Assembly (NCBI GenBank): GCA_964416175.1
Contig: CAYQDF010000080.1
Span: forward strand, 1 to 14,523
Source: CAYQDF01 sp964416175
GTDB taxonomy: Bacteria > Chloroflexota > Anaerolineae > Anaerolineales > UBA4823
Direction of reading: 5' to 3'
DNA length: 14,523 nucleotides
Shown here in pieces: positions 6,083 through 13,439 of the stretch. The notes beneath the pieces were generated by a model. The model ran no database searches, was not told the DNA's origin, and was given only the letters and a program-made list of their open reading frames with translations. How positions within the stretch are numbered: the stretch's first letter is position 1; each line of letters begins with the position of its first letter. The translations under genes and the position numbers were made by a program.

Positions 6083-7042
6083 TTGGATGAGACCCGCATT
6101 GCGCTCCTGGCAAATGTCGCCAGTCTCTACTATGAAGATGGGCTGAACCAGCAGGCGATTGCTGTCCGCCTGGGCTACTCCCGGGCGCACGTCTCGCGCC
6201 TGCTCAGCGAGGCGCTGCGGCAGGGTATCGTCGAGATCCATATCCATCACCCGCTGGAACGGGTCCCAGCACTGGAGCGGCGGCTTTCAGAGGCGTTCTT
6301 GATCAACGACAGCCGGGTCTTGCAGGGAGCCGGTCTGACTTACCAGCAGACTCTGCGCCGCCTGGGCGGGCTGGCAGCCGGGCTTCTCGCGCAAAAGATC
6401 AGACCAAATTCGACCCTGGGGATATCCTGGGGCACAGCGCTCTACGAGGTCGCCAATGCCCTGGGACCAGTGGATCTGCCAGAGGTGAAGGTGGTGCAGC
6501 TGATCGGCTCGGCGACTTCGCGGGATCACCAGGTGGACGGTCCCGGGCTGGCACGCACATTTGCCGAGCGCTTTGGCGGGCAGTATTTCACGCTGGCAGC
6601 TCCCTGGCTGGTTGCCGATCGCCAGGTGCGTGACGCGTTGATGGTGGAGCGCCGCATGTTAGAAGTGCTCGACCTCGCCCGCTGTGCAGACATCGCCCTG
6701 GTTGGCATCGGTTCCATTGAACCAACCCTGTCCAGCCTGGTGCGCGCCGGCTACCTGACGCTGGACGAGATCCGGGAGATCCAGTCCCTCGGCGCGGTTG
6801 GGGATGTGTGCGGCCACCACTTCGACCTGGAAGGGAACCTGATGGACATCCCTGTGGCAGGGTATGCTATCGGCGTCGAAGCAGAAGTCCTGCGCCGCAT
6901 CCCGGTCGTGATCGGCGTGGCGGGCGGGGTGGCGAAAGCTCCCGCGATCCTGGGTGCGTTGCGTTCTGGCCTGGTGAATTGCCTGGTCACCGATGACCTG
7001 ACCTGCCGTGAGGTCCTGAAACTTGCAACCGCGGGAGACTAA
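6083..7042 (+). CDS. SorC/DeoR-type sugar-binding transcriptional regulator
   Basis: This cytoplasmic regulator of about 319 residues (324 if the ATG at 6068 is used) has an N-terminal helix-turn-helix (NQQAIAVRLGYSRAHVSRLL, about residues 22-41 from the TTG). The sugar-binding domain of the SorC family follows. Family landmarks are TLGISWGTALYEVA, VVQLIGS, ALVGIGSI, GAVGDVCGHHFD and the C-terminal GGVAKAPAILGALRSGLVNCLVTDD (split over several strands). Such proteins bind phosphorylated sugars and control adjacent catabolic genes. Only 40 nt separate it from the E1 alpha gene on the same strand, so it probably leads the dehydrogenase operon and controls its own promoter through the palindromes at 5911-5997. 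The effector is unknown. It might also influence the PTS operon 5 kb away, but that is speculative. Confidence 0.92.
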   Translation: MDETRIALLANVASLYYEDGLNQQAIAVRLGYSRAHVSRLLSEALRQGIVEIHIHHPLERVPALERRLSEAFLINDSRVLQGAGLTYQQTLRRLGGLAAGLLAQKIRPNSTLGISWGTALYEVANALGPVDLPEVKVVQLIGSATSRDHQVDGPGLARTFAERFGGQYFTLAAPWLVADRQVRDALMVERRMLEVLDLARCADIALVGIGSIEPTLSSLVRAGYLTLDEIREIQSLGAVGDVCGHHFDLEGNLMDIPVAGYAIGVEAEVLRRIPVVIGVAGGVAKAPAILGALRSGLVNCLVTDDLTCREVLKLATAGD

Positions 7043-7082
7043 TCGGAAAATATTCCAACATGACTGCGAGAGGAAGCTGCGA

Positions 7083-8108
7083 ATGACCCATGATCCGAAC
7101 AAAATCCATACCCTGACGAAAGAACGCGAGCATGAGCTGCTGGAAGCTATCGGCGCCGAGCGAGCCCTCGAGATTCTTGAGCGCATGCTCACCATCCGCG
7201 CGTTCGAAGAGAAAGCTGAGCAGCTGTATAGCCTGGGGAAAACCCACGGCACGATGCACCTGTCTATTGGTCAGGAGGCAACCGCCCTGGGGGCTTCCAT
7301 GGCCGTGAGGAGCGGCTATGATTACCTGCTCAACCATCACCGCGGCCACGGGCACTGCCTGGCCTGGGGAGGCGACGTGAATCTGATGATGGCGGAATTC
7401 ATGGGCAAGGAGACCGGCTACTGCCGCGGGCGGGGCGGCTCGATGCACATCGCCGACGTTTCCCGCAACAATCTGGGCGCAAACGGCATCGTCGCCGGCG
7501 GGCTGCCCATGTCGGCTGGCGTTGGCTTGAGCATCAAGCTCCGCAAGACAGACCAGGTATGCCTGGTGATCTTCGGCGACGGCGCAGCCAACACCGGTCC
7601 TTTTCACGAGACGCTGAATATGGCCTCAATTTGGGACCTGCCGGTGGTCTTCCTGTGCGAGAACAACCAATACGCCATGTCCATGCCGGTCCAGCGGGCT
7701 TTCAACATCGATTTCATCAGCCAGCGCGCCTGCGCCTACGGCATCCCAGGCGTAACGGTGGACGGGAACGACTTCCTGGCTGTTTACGATGCCGTCCTGT
7801 CCGCGGCGGAGCGCGCCCGGGCAGGGAAAGGACCGACCCTGATCGAAAGCCTCACTTATCGCTGGCGAGGCCATTCCAAGAGCGACCGCCAGCTCTACCG
7901 CACCCGCGACGAGGTCAAAGAGTGGCAGGCGCGCGACCCGATCCCACGCTTTGCCGAGCGTTTGAAAGAAGCCGGCTATCTGACGAACGAAAAATTCGAG
8001 TCGCTTAAAGTGCAGGCCGGGCAGGCCATCGAAAATGCGGTCGCCTTCGCCGAGTCAAGCCCCGAACCGGATGTGGCGACGATCCTGGAGGGTGTATATG
8101 CTGACTGA
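7083..8108 (+). CDS. Thiamine-diphosphate-dependent 2-oxoacid dehydrogenase E1 component, alpha subunit (pyruvate or acetoin type)
   Basis: The 341-residue product carries the ThDP/Mg motif beginning GDGAANTG (165-172) and ending near ENNQYAMS (193-200). It also has the family segments MLTIRAFEEKAEQLY (35-49), HRGHGH (86-91), GRGGSMHI (116-123) and YRWRGHSKSD (259-268), the last containing the catalytic-loop His. With E1 beta it decarboxylates the 2-oxoacid (or acetoin) and loads the acyl group onto E2 lipoate. An in-frame ATG at 7023 overlaps the regulator gene. The ATG at 7083 has GAGAGGAAG (7068-7076) at good spacing, and MTHDPNK fits the family start. It overlaps E1 beta by 11 nt. Pyruvate versus acetoin versus branched-chain specificity cannot be read reliably. 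Confidence 0.93.
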   Translation: MTHDPNKIHTLTKEREHELLEAIGAERALEILERMLTIRAFEEKAEQLYSLGKTHGTMHLSIGQEATALGASMAVRSGYDYLLNHHRGHGHCLAWGGDVNLMMAEFMGKETGYCRGRGGSMHIADVSRNNLGANGIVAGGLPMSAGVGLSIKLRKTDQVCLVIFGDGAANTGPFHETLNMASIWDLPVVFLCENNQYAMSMPVQRAFNIDFISQRACAYGIPGVTVDGNDFLAVYDAVLSAAERARAGKGPTLIESLTYRWRGHSKSDRQLYRTRDEVKEWQARDPIPRFAERLKEAGYLTNEKFESLKVQAGQAIENAVAFAESSPEPDVATILEGVYAD

Positions 8109-9126
8109 GACGAAAACCGGAACGATCGAATCGACCACACTGCGCCAGCTGACCTACGCAGAAGCGCTGCGCGAGGCCATGCGGCAGGCGATGCAATCTG
8201 ATCCCACCGTGTTCCTCATCGGCGAGGATATCGGGGTTTACGGTGGAGCTTTCGGAGTTACGGCGGGGTTGATCGACGAATTCGGCCCTGAGCGGGTGCG
8301 CGATACGCCGATTTCGGAAGCCACCATCGCCGGCGCATGCGCTGGAGCAGCCCTGACCGGGATGCATCCCATCGGGGAGATCCAGTTTATGGATTTCGTC
8401 ACCCTGGCGATGGAGCAGCTGGTCTTGCAGGCAGCCAAGGTGCGCTTCATGTTTGGAGGCAAGGCAAACGTGCCCATGGTGCTGCGTATGCCGGCGGGAT
8501 CCGGCACCGGAGCTGCGGCCCAGCACAGCGAGAGCCTGGAGAATCTATTCGTCCAGATCCCTGGATTAAAGGTTGTCATGCCGAGCAACGCTTACGACGC
8601 CAAAGGGCTGCTGCTCTCTGCCATCTATGACGGCAACCCGGTAATTTTCGTCGAACATAAGTTGCTTTACAAAGCGACGGCTCACGTACCCGAGGAAATG
8701 TACCGCATCCCGCTCAGCAAGTCCAGCGTCGTCCGGCAGGGGAAAGACCTGACCGTTGTGGCAACCTCAATCATGGTTCCACGCGCGCTCGCAGCTGCGG
8801 AACAGCTGGCGGGAGAGGGCATTGAATTGGAGGTGATCGATCCACGCACCCTCAACCCGCTGGATGACAAACCAATCCTCGCGTCTGTAGTTAAGACCGG
8901 TCGGGCGCTGGTCGTCCACGAGGCGCCGGTGACCGGGGGCTATGGGGGAGAGATCGTCGCCCGGATCACGGCCAGCGAAGCCTTCGACTACCTGGAAGCT
9001 CCCCCGCGGCGGCTCGCCGGGTTGGACATCCCAATCCCCTACAACAGGAACCTGGAGTACCATACTGTGCCCCAGGTAGAGACTATCGTGGAGGAGGCGC
9101 GCAAACTGGTGCGCGGAGAATACTGA
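8098..9126 (+). CDS. Thiamine-diphosphate-dependent 2-oxoacid dehydrogenase E1 component, beta subunit
   Basis: This 342-residue transketolase-like beta chain has GEDIGVYGGAFGVTAGL (42-58), the DTPISE segment with the conserved ThDP-activating Glu at 74, FMDF, the HSESLE loop near 142, and the C-terminal domain with EVIDPRTLNPLD and VHEAPVTGG. The family more often has HSQSLE; the Glu here is a mild variation. The ATG at 8098 lies inside the E1 alpha end (11-nt overlap) with GGAGGG at 8087-8092. An upstream in-frame ATG at 8035 is buried in E1 alpha and adds non-family sequence. The stop overlaps the E2 start as TGATG. This tight packing suggests coupled translation of complex subunits in fixed ratio. 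Confidence 0.94.
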   Translation: MLTETKTGTIESTTLRQLTYAEALREAMRQAMQSDPTVFLIGEDIGVYGGAFGVTAGLIDEFGPERVRDTPISEATIAGACAGAALTGMHPIGEIQFMDFVTLAMEQLVLQAAKVRFMFGGKANVPMVLRMPAGSGTGAAAQHSESLENLFVQIPGLKVVMPSNAYDAKGLLLSAIYDGNPVIFVEHKLLYKATAHVPEEMYRIPLSKSSVVRQGKDLTVVATSIMVPRALAAAEQLAGEGIELEVIDPRTLNPLDDKPILASVVKTGRALVVHEAPVTGGYGGEIVARITASEAFDYLEAPPRRLAGLDIPIPYNRNLEYHTVPQVETIVEEARKLVRGEY

Positions 9127-10499
9127 TGGCGACCCCAATCATCATGCCTCGCTTCGGCATGACTCAAGAAGAAGCCACCATTGTCCGCTGGATCGCCAGG
9201 GAGGGGGACCGCGTCGAGCAAGGCGACCCGCTGTGCGAGGTGACGACCGACAAGGTCAACATGGAGGTGGAGGCGCCTGCCGACGGCGTGCTCGCCGGGC
9301 TGCGCTACAACGAAGGCGATACGGTCCCGGTGACCGAGGTCATTGCTTACCTCCTCGCCGAGGGCGAAACTTTGACCGCTGTGGCGGAGGAAGTTCCGGC
9401 GAAAGCTGCGCCTCCAGACACTGTGTTGGCAGCCGCGCCAGTGACCACCCCAGGACCAGCTGATGTCCTGACGCCAACCGTCAGAGCCACACCGGTCGCC
9501 CGCCGTATGGCCGCTGCGGAGCGGGTAGAGCTGGGCGCGATCCCAGGCAGCGGACCCGAGGGGCTGATCACCCGTGACGATGTTGCTGAATACCTGGCCA
9601 AGAAGAGCCGGGAAGTGCCTGGCAAACGGCGCGCGACGCCTGCCGCCCGCCGCCTCGCCCGCCAGGGCGGGATCTCCCTGAGCCAGGTCAAGGGAAGCGG
9701 TCCTCGCGGCCGGGTCCAGGGCTGGGACGTGAGCGCTGCCCTTGAACTTCCCGTTTCCGAGGGGGTAGAAGAGGTCCCCCCGGCGGAAGTCCCGGCTTTC
9801 GCCTGGGATCAGCCAAAAGCTTTGAAACTCGAGGGGATGCGGCGCACCATTGCCGAGCGCATGCAGTCGAGCTGGCAGACGATCCCCCACATCACCATCA
9901 CCGTGGAGATCGACATGAGCCGGGCGTCTGCCATGCGGGAGGCTTTCAACAGCCGCGCTGCGGGAGCCGGGCCGGGGATCTCGATGACCGCTGTCCTGGT
10001 CAAAGCCTGTGCCGCCGCCCTGCGGCAACACCCGCTGCTCAACAGCTACTTCCGAAAAGATGAGATCCTGCTGATGCCGGAAGTCAATATCGGCGTCGCC
10101 GTTGCACTCGAAGAAGGCCTCATCGTGCCCGTGGTCCGCCAGGCAGATGCCAGGAACCTCCCGGATATCGCGGACGCGGTGCACGACCTCTCGCGCCGGG
10201 CGCGGGAGGGCCGGCTGCGTCCGGAAGACGTGATCGATGGCACCTTCACCCTCTCCAACCTGGGGATGTTCGGCGTCGATCGGTTCACCGCCATCATCAA
10301 TCCACCGCAGGTCGCAATCCTGGCGACGGGGCGCATCGCAAAACGATACGTTATGGACGAGATCGATGGGCCTGTCTGGCGCCCGATGATGTCTGCGACA
10401 TTATCGGTCGACCACCGCGTGGTGGATGGTGCTTACGCGGCCCGCTTCCTGACGACCCTGCGGGGCATCCTCGAGACCGCTGGCGCGCAATGGGGATAG
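9126..10499 (+). CDS. Dihydrolipoamide acyltransferase E2 with tandem E3-binding domains
   Basis: The 457-residue E2 core has, in order: one lipoyl domain (about 3-77) with the lipoylated lysine at 43 in TTDKVNME; an Ala/Pro-rich linker; a first peripheral-subunit-binding domain (about 121-158: ATPVARRMAA, GSGPEG, ITRDDV); a second complete one (about 170-206: ATPAARRLARQGGISL, GSGPRGRV, WDV); and the catalytic acyltransferase domain (about 230-457) with the active-site motif DHRVVDG (His430, Asp434). It moves the acyl group from lipoate to CoA and forms the core of the dehydrogenase complex. Start ATG 9126 overlaps the E1 beta stop and has GGAG 7 nt upstream. One lipoyl plus two binding domains is unusual; one binding domain is the rule. 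No E3 gene follows here. Confidence 0.94.
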   Translation: MATPIIMPRFGMTQEEATIVRWIAREGDRVEQGDPLCEVTTDKVNMEVEAPADGVLAGLRYNEGDTVPVTEVIAYLLAEGETLTAVAEEVPAKAAPPDTVLAAAPVTTPGPADVLTPTVRATPVARRMAAAERVELGAIPGSGPEGLITRDDVAEYLAKKSREVPGKRRATPAARRLARQGGISLSQVKGSGPRGRVQGWDVSAALELPVSEGVEEVPPAEVPAFAWDQPKALKLEGMRRTIAERMQSSWQTIPHITITVEIDMSRASAMREAFNSRAAGAGPGISMTAVLVKACAAALRQHPLLNSYFRKDEILLMPEVNIGVAVALEEGLIVPVVRQADARNLPDIADAVHDLSRRAREGRLRPEDVIDGTFTLSNLGMFGVDRFTAIINPPQVAILATGRIAKRYVMDEIDGPVWRPMMSATLSVDHRVVDGAYAARFLTTLRGILETAGAQWG

Positions 10500-10546
10500 A
10501 GGTCGGGACAATAAATGGAAGTTTAGTGTGGGAGTGGTTGCCGGGT

Positions 10547-10564
10547 AGCTTGGGGAGCCAGGCT
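10547..10564 (+). terminator. Hairpin after the dehydrogenase operon
   Basis: AGCTTGG (10547-10553), a GGAG tetraloop and CCAGGCT (10558-10564) form a 7-bp stem with one G-U pair, 48 nt after the E2 stop. The following bases are GGTGGCGGTTGTCTCT, so the U-tract is poor. A second short hairpin, TCTGC/GCAGA with a TGA loop, lies at 10578-10590. The 139-nt gap between the converging E2 and MoaA genes holds nothing else I can see. Termination here is likely by position, but the motif is weak. Confidence 0.4.
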
Positions 10565-10638
10565 GGTGGCGGTTGTCTCTGCTGAGCAGATTCGAGTTGA
10601 GGATTTACTTGACGGCCTTTAATCTGAAACTTGTTGAT

Positions 10639-11646
10639 TCAACCCCCAATCTGAGCCATGAAACGGGAGGGTATCCGCTCTGCTGACTGAGGATTCGCGG
10701 TTGACAGTCGGTTCAACCCATGCCCCCTCGGCTTGAAAGAAATCGCCTGCAATAAGAGCCTTTCCAGTGGTTCCTTTCTCCGCAAAGCATCCCGGATATC
10801 GATCTCGAGATCAGATAGTAAACATGGCCTGAGCCGACCATCCGCTGTCAGGCGTAAGCGATTGCACGTATCGCAGAAGTGCTCCCCGAGCGGCGAAATA
10901 AAGCCAATGGTCCCCAATCCGCCGGGGATCTCAAAACTCTTCGCCGGGCCATTTCCAGGGGGATTCTTGGCAGGATAAAAACCCAATGGAGATAGAATCT
11001 CACGCATCTCTCCCACGGATAAATAACGATCTGTTACGGAGTGAAAACCAGGTCCCCAGTCCCCCGAATCGCCGATCGGCATCAACTCGATGAAACGGAC
11101 ATGCCAGGGATGTTCCCGGGCTAAATTTGCCAGCGCAATCAGTTCATCGTCATTGACGCCACGTGTTACCACGGTGTTAATCTTAATAGGATGCAGATGG
11201 GCTGCCTCCGCGGCGGCGATTCCCTGCCAGACACAATCAATTTCCCCTCCCCGTGTGATCCGCTTAAACTTTTCGGCATCCAGGGTATCCAGGCTGACGT
11301 TAACACGCTTTAAACCCGCATCCGCCAGGGACCTGGCAAATTTCTCGAGCAAGATGCCGTTTGTTGTGAGCGTGACCTCCTCTATCCCTGGCACGCCAGC
11401 CAGCGCAGCAACTAGGAACGGCAAATCTCGACGCACCAGAGGTTCACCGCCTGTCAGGCGAACCCAACGGACACCCATTTGGGCAGCGATTGTCACGAAC
11501 TTGACGATCTCCTCATAAGCGAGGATCTCATCGCTCGGTTTCCAAGGGATGCCTTCAGGCGGCATGCAGTACCTGCACCGCAGGTTGCAGCGATCCGTGA
11601 CGGAGATGCGCAGGTAATCGATCTTTCGTCCGAAAGGGTCAATCAT
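10639..11646 (-). CDS. moaA: GTP 3',8-cyclase MoaA (molybdenum cofactor biosynthesis)
   Basis: This 335-residue radical-SAM enzyme makes the first committed step of molybdopterin synthesis, converting GTP to 3',8-cyclo-GTP. It shows the N-terminal signature GRKIDYLRISVTDRCN with the SAM-cluster cysteines C20, C24 and C27, GGEP at 66-69, and the second-cluster cysteines C258, C261 and C275 (FCDTCNRLRLTADG...C). It ends in the Gly-Gly tail MAQIGG that MoaA needs for activity. Length and both clusters are normal, so it should be active. The ATG at 11646 has no clear Shine-Dalgarno sequence, but the N-terminus matches the family exactly. It lies 84 nt downstream of tatA on the same strand and is the last gene of the leftward cluster. 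No other moa/moe genes are in the window. Confidence 0.97.
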   Translation of the reverse strand: MIDPFGRKIDYLRISVTDRCNLRCRYCMPPEGIPWKPSDEILAYEEIVKFVTIAAQMGVRWVRLTGGEPLVRRDLPFLVAALAGVPGIEEVTLTTNGILLEKFARSLADAGLKRVNVSLDTLDAEKFKRITRGGEIDCVWQGIAAAEAAHLHPIKINTVVTRGVNDDELIALANLAREHPWHVRFIELMPIGDSGDWGPGFHSVTDRYLSVGEMREILSPLGFYPAKNPPGNGPAKSFEIPGGLGTIGFISPLGEHFCDTCNRLRLTADGRLRPCLLSDLEIDIRDALRRKEPLERLLLQAISFKPRGHGLNRLSTANPQSAERIPSRFMAQIGG

Positions 11647-11730
11647 GACGTTGGAAAAGAATAGAAGTCATTAACCTCGGGGTAAATAACCGCTTCGCGA
11701 ATAGAGAAATCAGGAATCCTCTGCCTTGGC

Positions 11731-11910
11731 TCATTGGCTCGGATTTTTACTGGTCGCGTTTTCCTCGTTTTCCTTACCTTGCAAACCCTCTTTGAAGGCG
11801 CGGATGCTGCTTCCAAGTTCCCGGCTGACCCTGCTGATCCGACCTACACCAAAAAGGATTAACACTATGAGCAGGATAATGAGGAGTTCGGTTGGACCGA
11901 TGTGCGGCAT
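11731..11910 (-). CDS. tatA: Twin-arginine translocase subunit TatA (59 aa)
   Basis: This short gene encodes 59 residues beginning MPHIGPTELLIILLIVLILF. It shows the full TatA layout: a short periplasmic N-terminus with the conserved Gly-Pro-x-Glu, one membrane helix (about 8-20), the hinge FGVGRI, an amphipathic helix (SRVSRELGSSIRAFKEG, about 26-42) and a charged tail. The hinge usually reads FGxxKLP; here Pro is replaced by Ser. TatA oligomers form the passage for folded proteins, including molybdo- and Fe-S enzymes. A strong AAAGGAGG (11916-11923) lies 5 nt before the ATG. TatB and TatC are not in the window. It sits between a lipoprotein gene and moaA, which suggests a role in exporting a redox enzyme. 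Confidence 0.93.
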   Translation of the reverse strand: MPHIGPTELLIILLIVLILFGVGRISRVSRELGSSIRAFKEGLQGKENEENATSKNPSQ

Positions 11911-11956
11911 GGATACCTCCTTTCACTCTTGAGATCGACGTATTGGCTTATTTCTT

Positions 11957-11974
11957 ATCCGTCGACCGACGGAT
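11957..11974. repeat. 18-bp near-perfect palindrome between lipoprotein gene and tatA
   Basis: ATCCGTCG (11957-11964) and CGACGGAT (11967-11974) are perfect complements separated by only 2 nt. The site lies 15 nt after the lipoprotein stop and 46 nt before the tatA ATG. On the transcribed strand it is followed by AAGAAATAAG, so it is not a U-tract terminator. It may be an operator, an mRNA processing or stability hairpin, or a recombination-type site. Confidence 0.5.
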
Positions 11975-11989
11975 TTCAGCTCACCTCGT

Positions 11990-12526
11990 TCAAGCTGTAC
12001 AAGACATTTCGACGTATCCCAACACTTGGGGAATACAAATCAGATATGTATAGTCAGCGCTATACCGGTTGTTATCCTGCGAAAACGATAATTTTGAACT
12101 ATAGAGATGCTTTTCCCACGCAACCTCGAATGTACGAATTTTACCGACTGGTACAATCAATTCGGCTTTTTCCAATTCCTGCCTGGCTTGTTTGGTGAGC
12201 TGGTGATAAGCCTGGTTAACCTCTGCTTCCAACTGTTGGCGAAGCTGAGTGGAAATCTCCAGCTTGTCTCCAGTCTCAATCGACGTCGCGGTGGGTGAAA
12301 TCGTAATTTCTTGATCTATCGTTACGACTTCACTTAGATTTTTCCTCATTTCAGCCTTTGATTCGCAATTGCGCAGCTCCACTTTTTGGGTCTCCATCTG
12401 AGTAATGGATGGCTCGACCAGGCTGACTTGAACAGGCTGTTCTTGGCAGCTGGTTAACAGCAAGAAGAGGATGGTAATTCTTACGAGGTGGGTAATGATG
12501 ATAGGTCCTGATTTTTCTTTAGTCAT
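11990..12526 (-). CDS. Putative lipoprotein of unknown function
   Basis: The 178-residue product begins with a signal peptide whose hydrophobic part (VRITILFLLLTSC) ends in a good lipobox, L-T-S-C with Cys27, predicting a membrane-anchored lipoprotein. The mature part has the motif ELRNCESKAEMRK, an acidic Ser/Thr-rich stretch, a likely helix or short coiled coil (QLRQQLEAEVNQAYHQLTK, about 95-113, continuing to about 122) and a C-terminal beta-like part with the aromatic FEVAWEKHLY. I do not recognise a named family, though similar lipoproteins with an N-C-x-x-K-A motif and a C-terminal x-W-x box occur in Chloroflexota. The ATG at 12526 lacks a clear ribosome site. It follows the GTG-started gene by 37 nt. 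It looks AT-rich compared with the dehydrogenase genes. Confidence 0.7.
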   Translation of the reverse strand: MTKEKSGPIIITHLVRITILFLLLTSCQEQPVQVSLVEPSITQMETQKVELRNCESKAEMRKNLSEVVTIDQEITISPTATSIETGDKLEISTQLRQQLEAEVNQAYHQLTKQARQELEKAELIVPVGKIRTFEVAWEKHLYSSKLSFSQDNNRYSADYTYLICIPQVLGYVEMSCTA

Positions 12527-12563
12527 GTTTTTCTTTTTGGAAGTTGATAACTCTCAGGTATGG

Positions 12564-12998
12564 TCAACTGTCTGATAAAGGAGTGAAACCTGTGGATCCG
12601 GTAAAAGTCGTATCTTCATACTGGAATTTCAGAATTACCGGGACAAATTGGTTCGGAGGAAAATTTCCAGCTTCGACTGAGCACACACCTGAACCGTAGA
12701 TAACGAGCACATAACAGTCAGGGGTCCCGGTCATTTTAGCTTTTTCGGACCCCGTGGCCTGCATCATAATGCCGCCAAGCCTGACGCCATTCTTGATGAG
12801 GCTGCCGTAGATGACGACTCGGGCATCACGCCTGGGTGCAGGGTCGTTTACCCATGCCTCCACTTCGTATACATCGCTGGAGTCCTGATGAGGCGTCTGG
12901 ACTATTACGGTGGTTGAATTGACCGGGACCTCCGGCGTCACTGCCTGAAGGAGGGAACAGGCTGTACCAACCACTGCAAGAAACGGGTAAAGCTTCAC
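12564..12998 (-). CDS. Small exported protein with a possible Ig-like beta domain, GTG start
   Basis: The 144-residue product starts at GTG 12998, immediately after an in-frame TAA, so no longer form is possible. It begins MKLYPFLAVVGTACSLLQAV, a short hydrophobic leader; Cys14 could be lipidated, but the bases of the lipobox are poor (G at -3), so ordinary secretion is equally possible. The remainder looks beta-rich and resembles a single Ig-like domain: VEAWVNDPAPRRDARVVIYG, then KNGVRLGG, a Cys pair in PDCYVLVIYGSGVC that could form a disulfide, and VILKFQYEDTTFTG. It starts 11 nt after the pseudo-receiver stop, with AAGGG of that stop region as a distant ribosome site, suggesting coupled translation. 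No function is assignable. Confidence 0.65.
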   Translation of the reverse strand: MKLYPFLAVVGTACSLLQAVTPEVPVNSTTVIVQTPHQDSSDVYEVEAWVNDPAPRRDARVVIYGSLIKNGVRLGGIMMQATGSEKAKMTGTPDCYVLVIYGSGVCSVEAGNFPPNQFVPVILKFQYEDTTFTGSTGFTPLSDS

Positions 12999-13009
12999 TT
13001 AAAGCGCGG

Positions 13010-13342
13010 TCACCCTTTTATCACTTCGAGAAGGTCTGTCACCTCGCGAACTTCTTTATGCTCTCCGCGATAGATGCTGATTTTATTATCCCGGAGGCTG
13101 AGCCCAATGATCATACACCCGAGTCTCTCTCGCAAAATGCAGATGACCGCCGGTGTCAGGTCAATTCCCGGATCATCACAGTTGACGACGACGACATCCG
13201 GACGATGCTTCTGAATGCACTCAAATACCGAATCGAGATCCTTCCCGGATGGAACGACATCAAAGGCGGTCTCCTGGGAGAGCAATTTCAAAATGCCCTG
13301 GCCAAAAATTGATTCTCGGGACAGCATAAGAACCTTTTTCAC
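13010..13342 (-). CDS. Stand-alone pseudo-receiver domain protein
   Basis: This 110-residue protein fits the NarL/LuxR-type receiver fold: KKVLMLSRESIFGQGILKLL, then PDVVVVNCDDPG, then CMIIGLSLRDNK and a final helix VTDLLEVIKG. No output domain is present. The key residues are changed. The acidic pair after strand 1 is Ser8-Arg9, and the phospho-acceptor Asp is Asn54 (PDVVVVN in place of PDVVLLD). The Lys of strand 5 is not evident. It is therefore unlikely to be phosphorylated and more likely binds a partner. The start is GTG at 13342, with AGGAAG 7 nt upstream. It lies 97 nt after the polyferredoxin gene and 11 nt before the small exported protein gene, so it probably shares their transcript. 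Confidence 0.75.
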   Translation of the reverse strand: MKKVLMLSRESIFGQGILKLLSQETAFDVVPSGKDLDSVFECIQKHRPDVVVVNCDDPGIDLTPAVICILRERLGCMIIGLSLRDNKISIYRGEHKEVREVTDLLEVIKG

Positions 13343-13439
13343 AGTCCCTCTTCCTTTCCCCGGGCAGCCTTGACCAGTTGAGTATCAGGCAGCCCCAGGT
13401 GGGCATCTTTGCACGAGGCTTAGCCATTGATCGATGCTA

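Noticed and set aside
5913..6113. 66-residue frame on the reverse strand in the intergenic region
   Set aside because: It crosses AT-rich promoter DNA and the regulator start, with no ribosome site and no recognisable sequence.
6987..7607. 206-residue frame antisense to the start of E1 alpha
   Set aside because: It runs across the regulator end and the E1 alpha start with no ribosome site and no domain; it is a shadow of real genes.
9039..10184. 381-residue open frame antisense to the E2 gene
   Set aside because: It mirrors a GC-rich, clearly real E2 gene, is His/Arg/Gly-rich with no recognisable domain, and has no ribosome site. Long antisense frames are expected from GC-rich codon bias.
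11726..11932. 68-residue frame on the forward strand
   Set aside because: It covers tatA on the opposite strand, which has a textbook TatA sequence and a strong ribosome site.
13353..13400. Repeated GGCTGCC on the transcribed strand between the polyferredoxin and the pseudo-receiver genes, possible terminator
   Set aside because: The two copies are direct repeats, not complementary arms. The only pairing nearby (GCCTGA with TCAAGGC) needs a bulge and lacks a U-tract.
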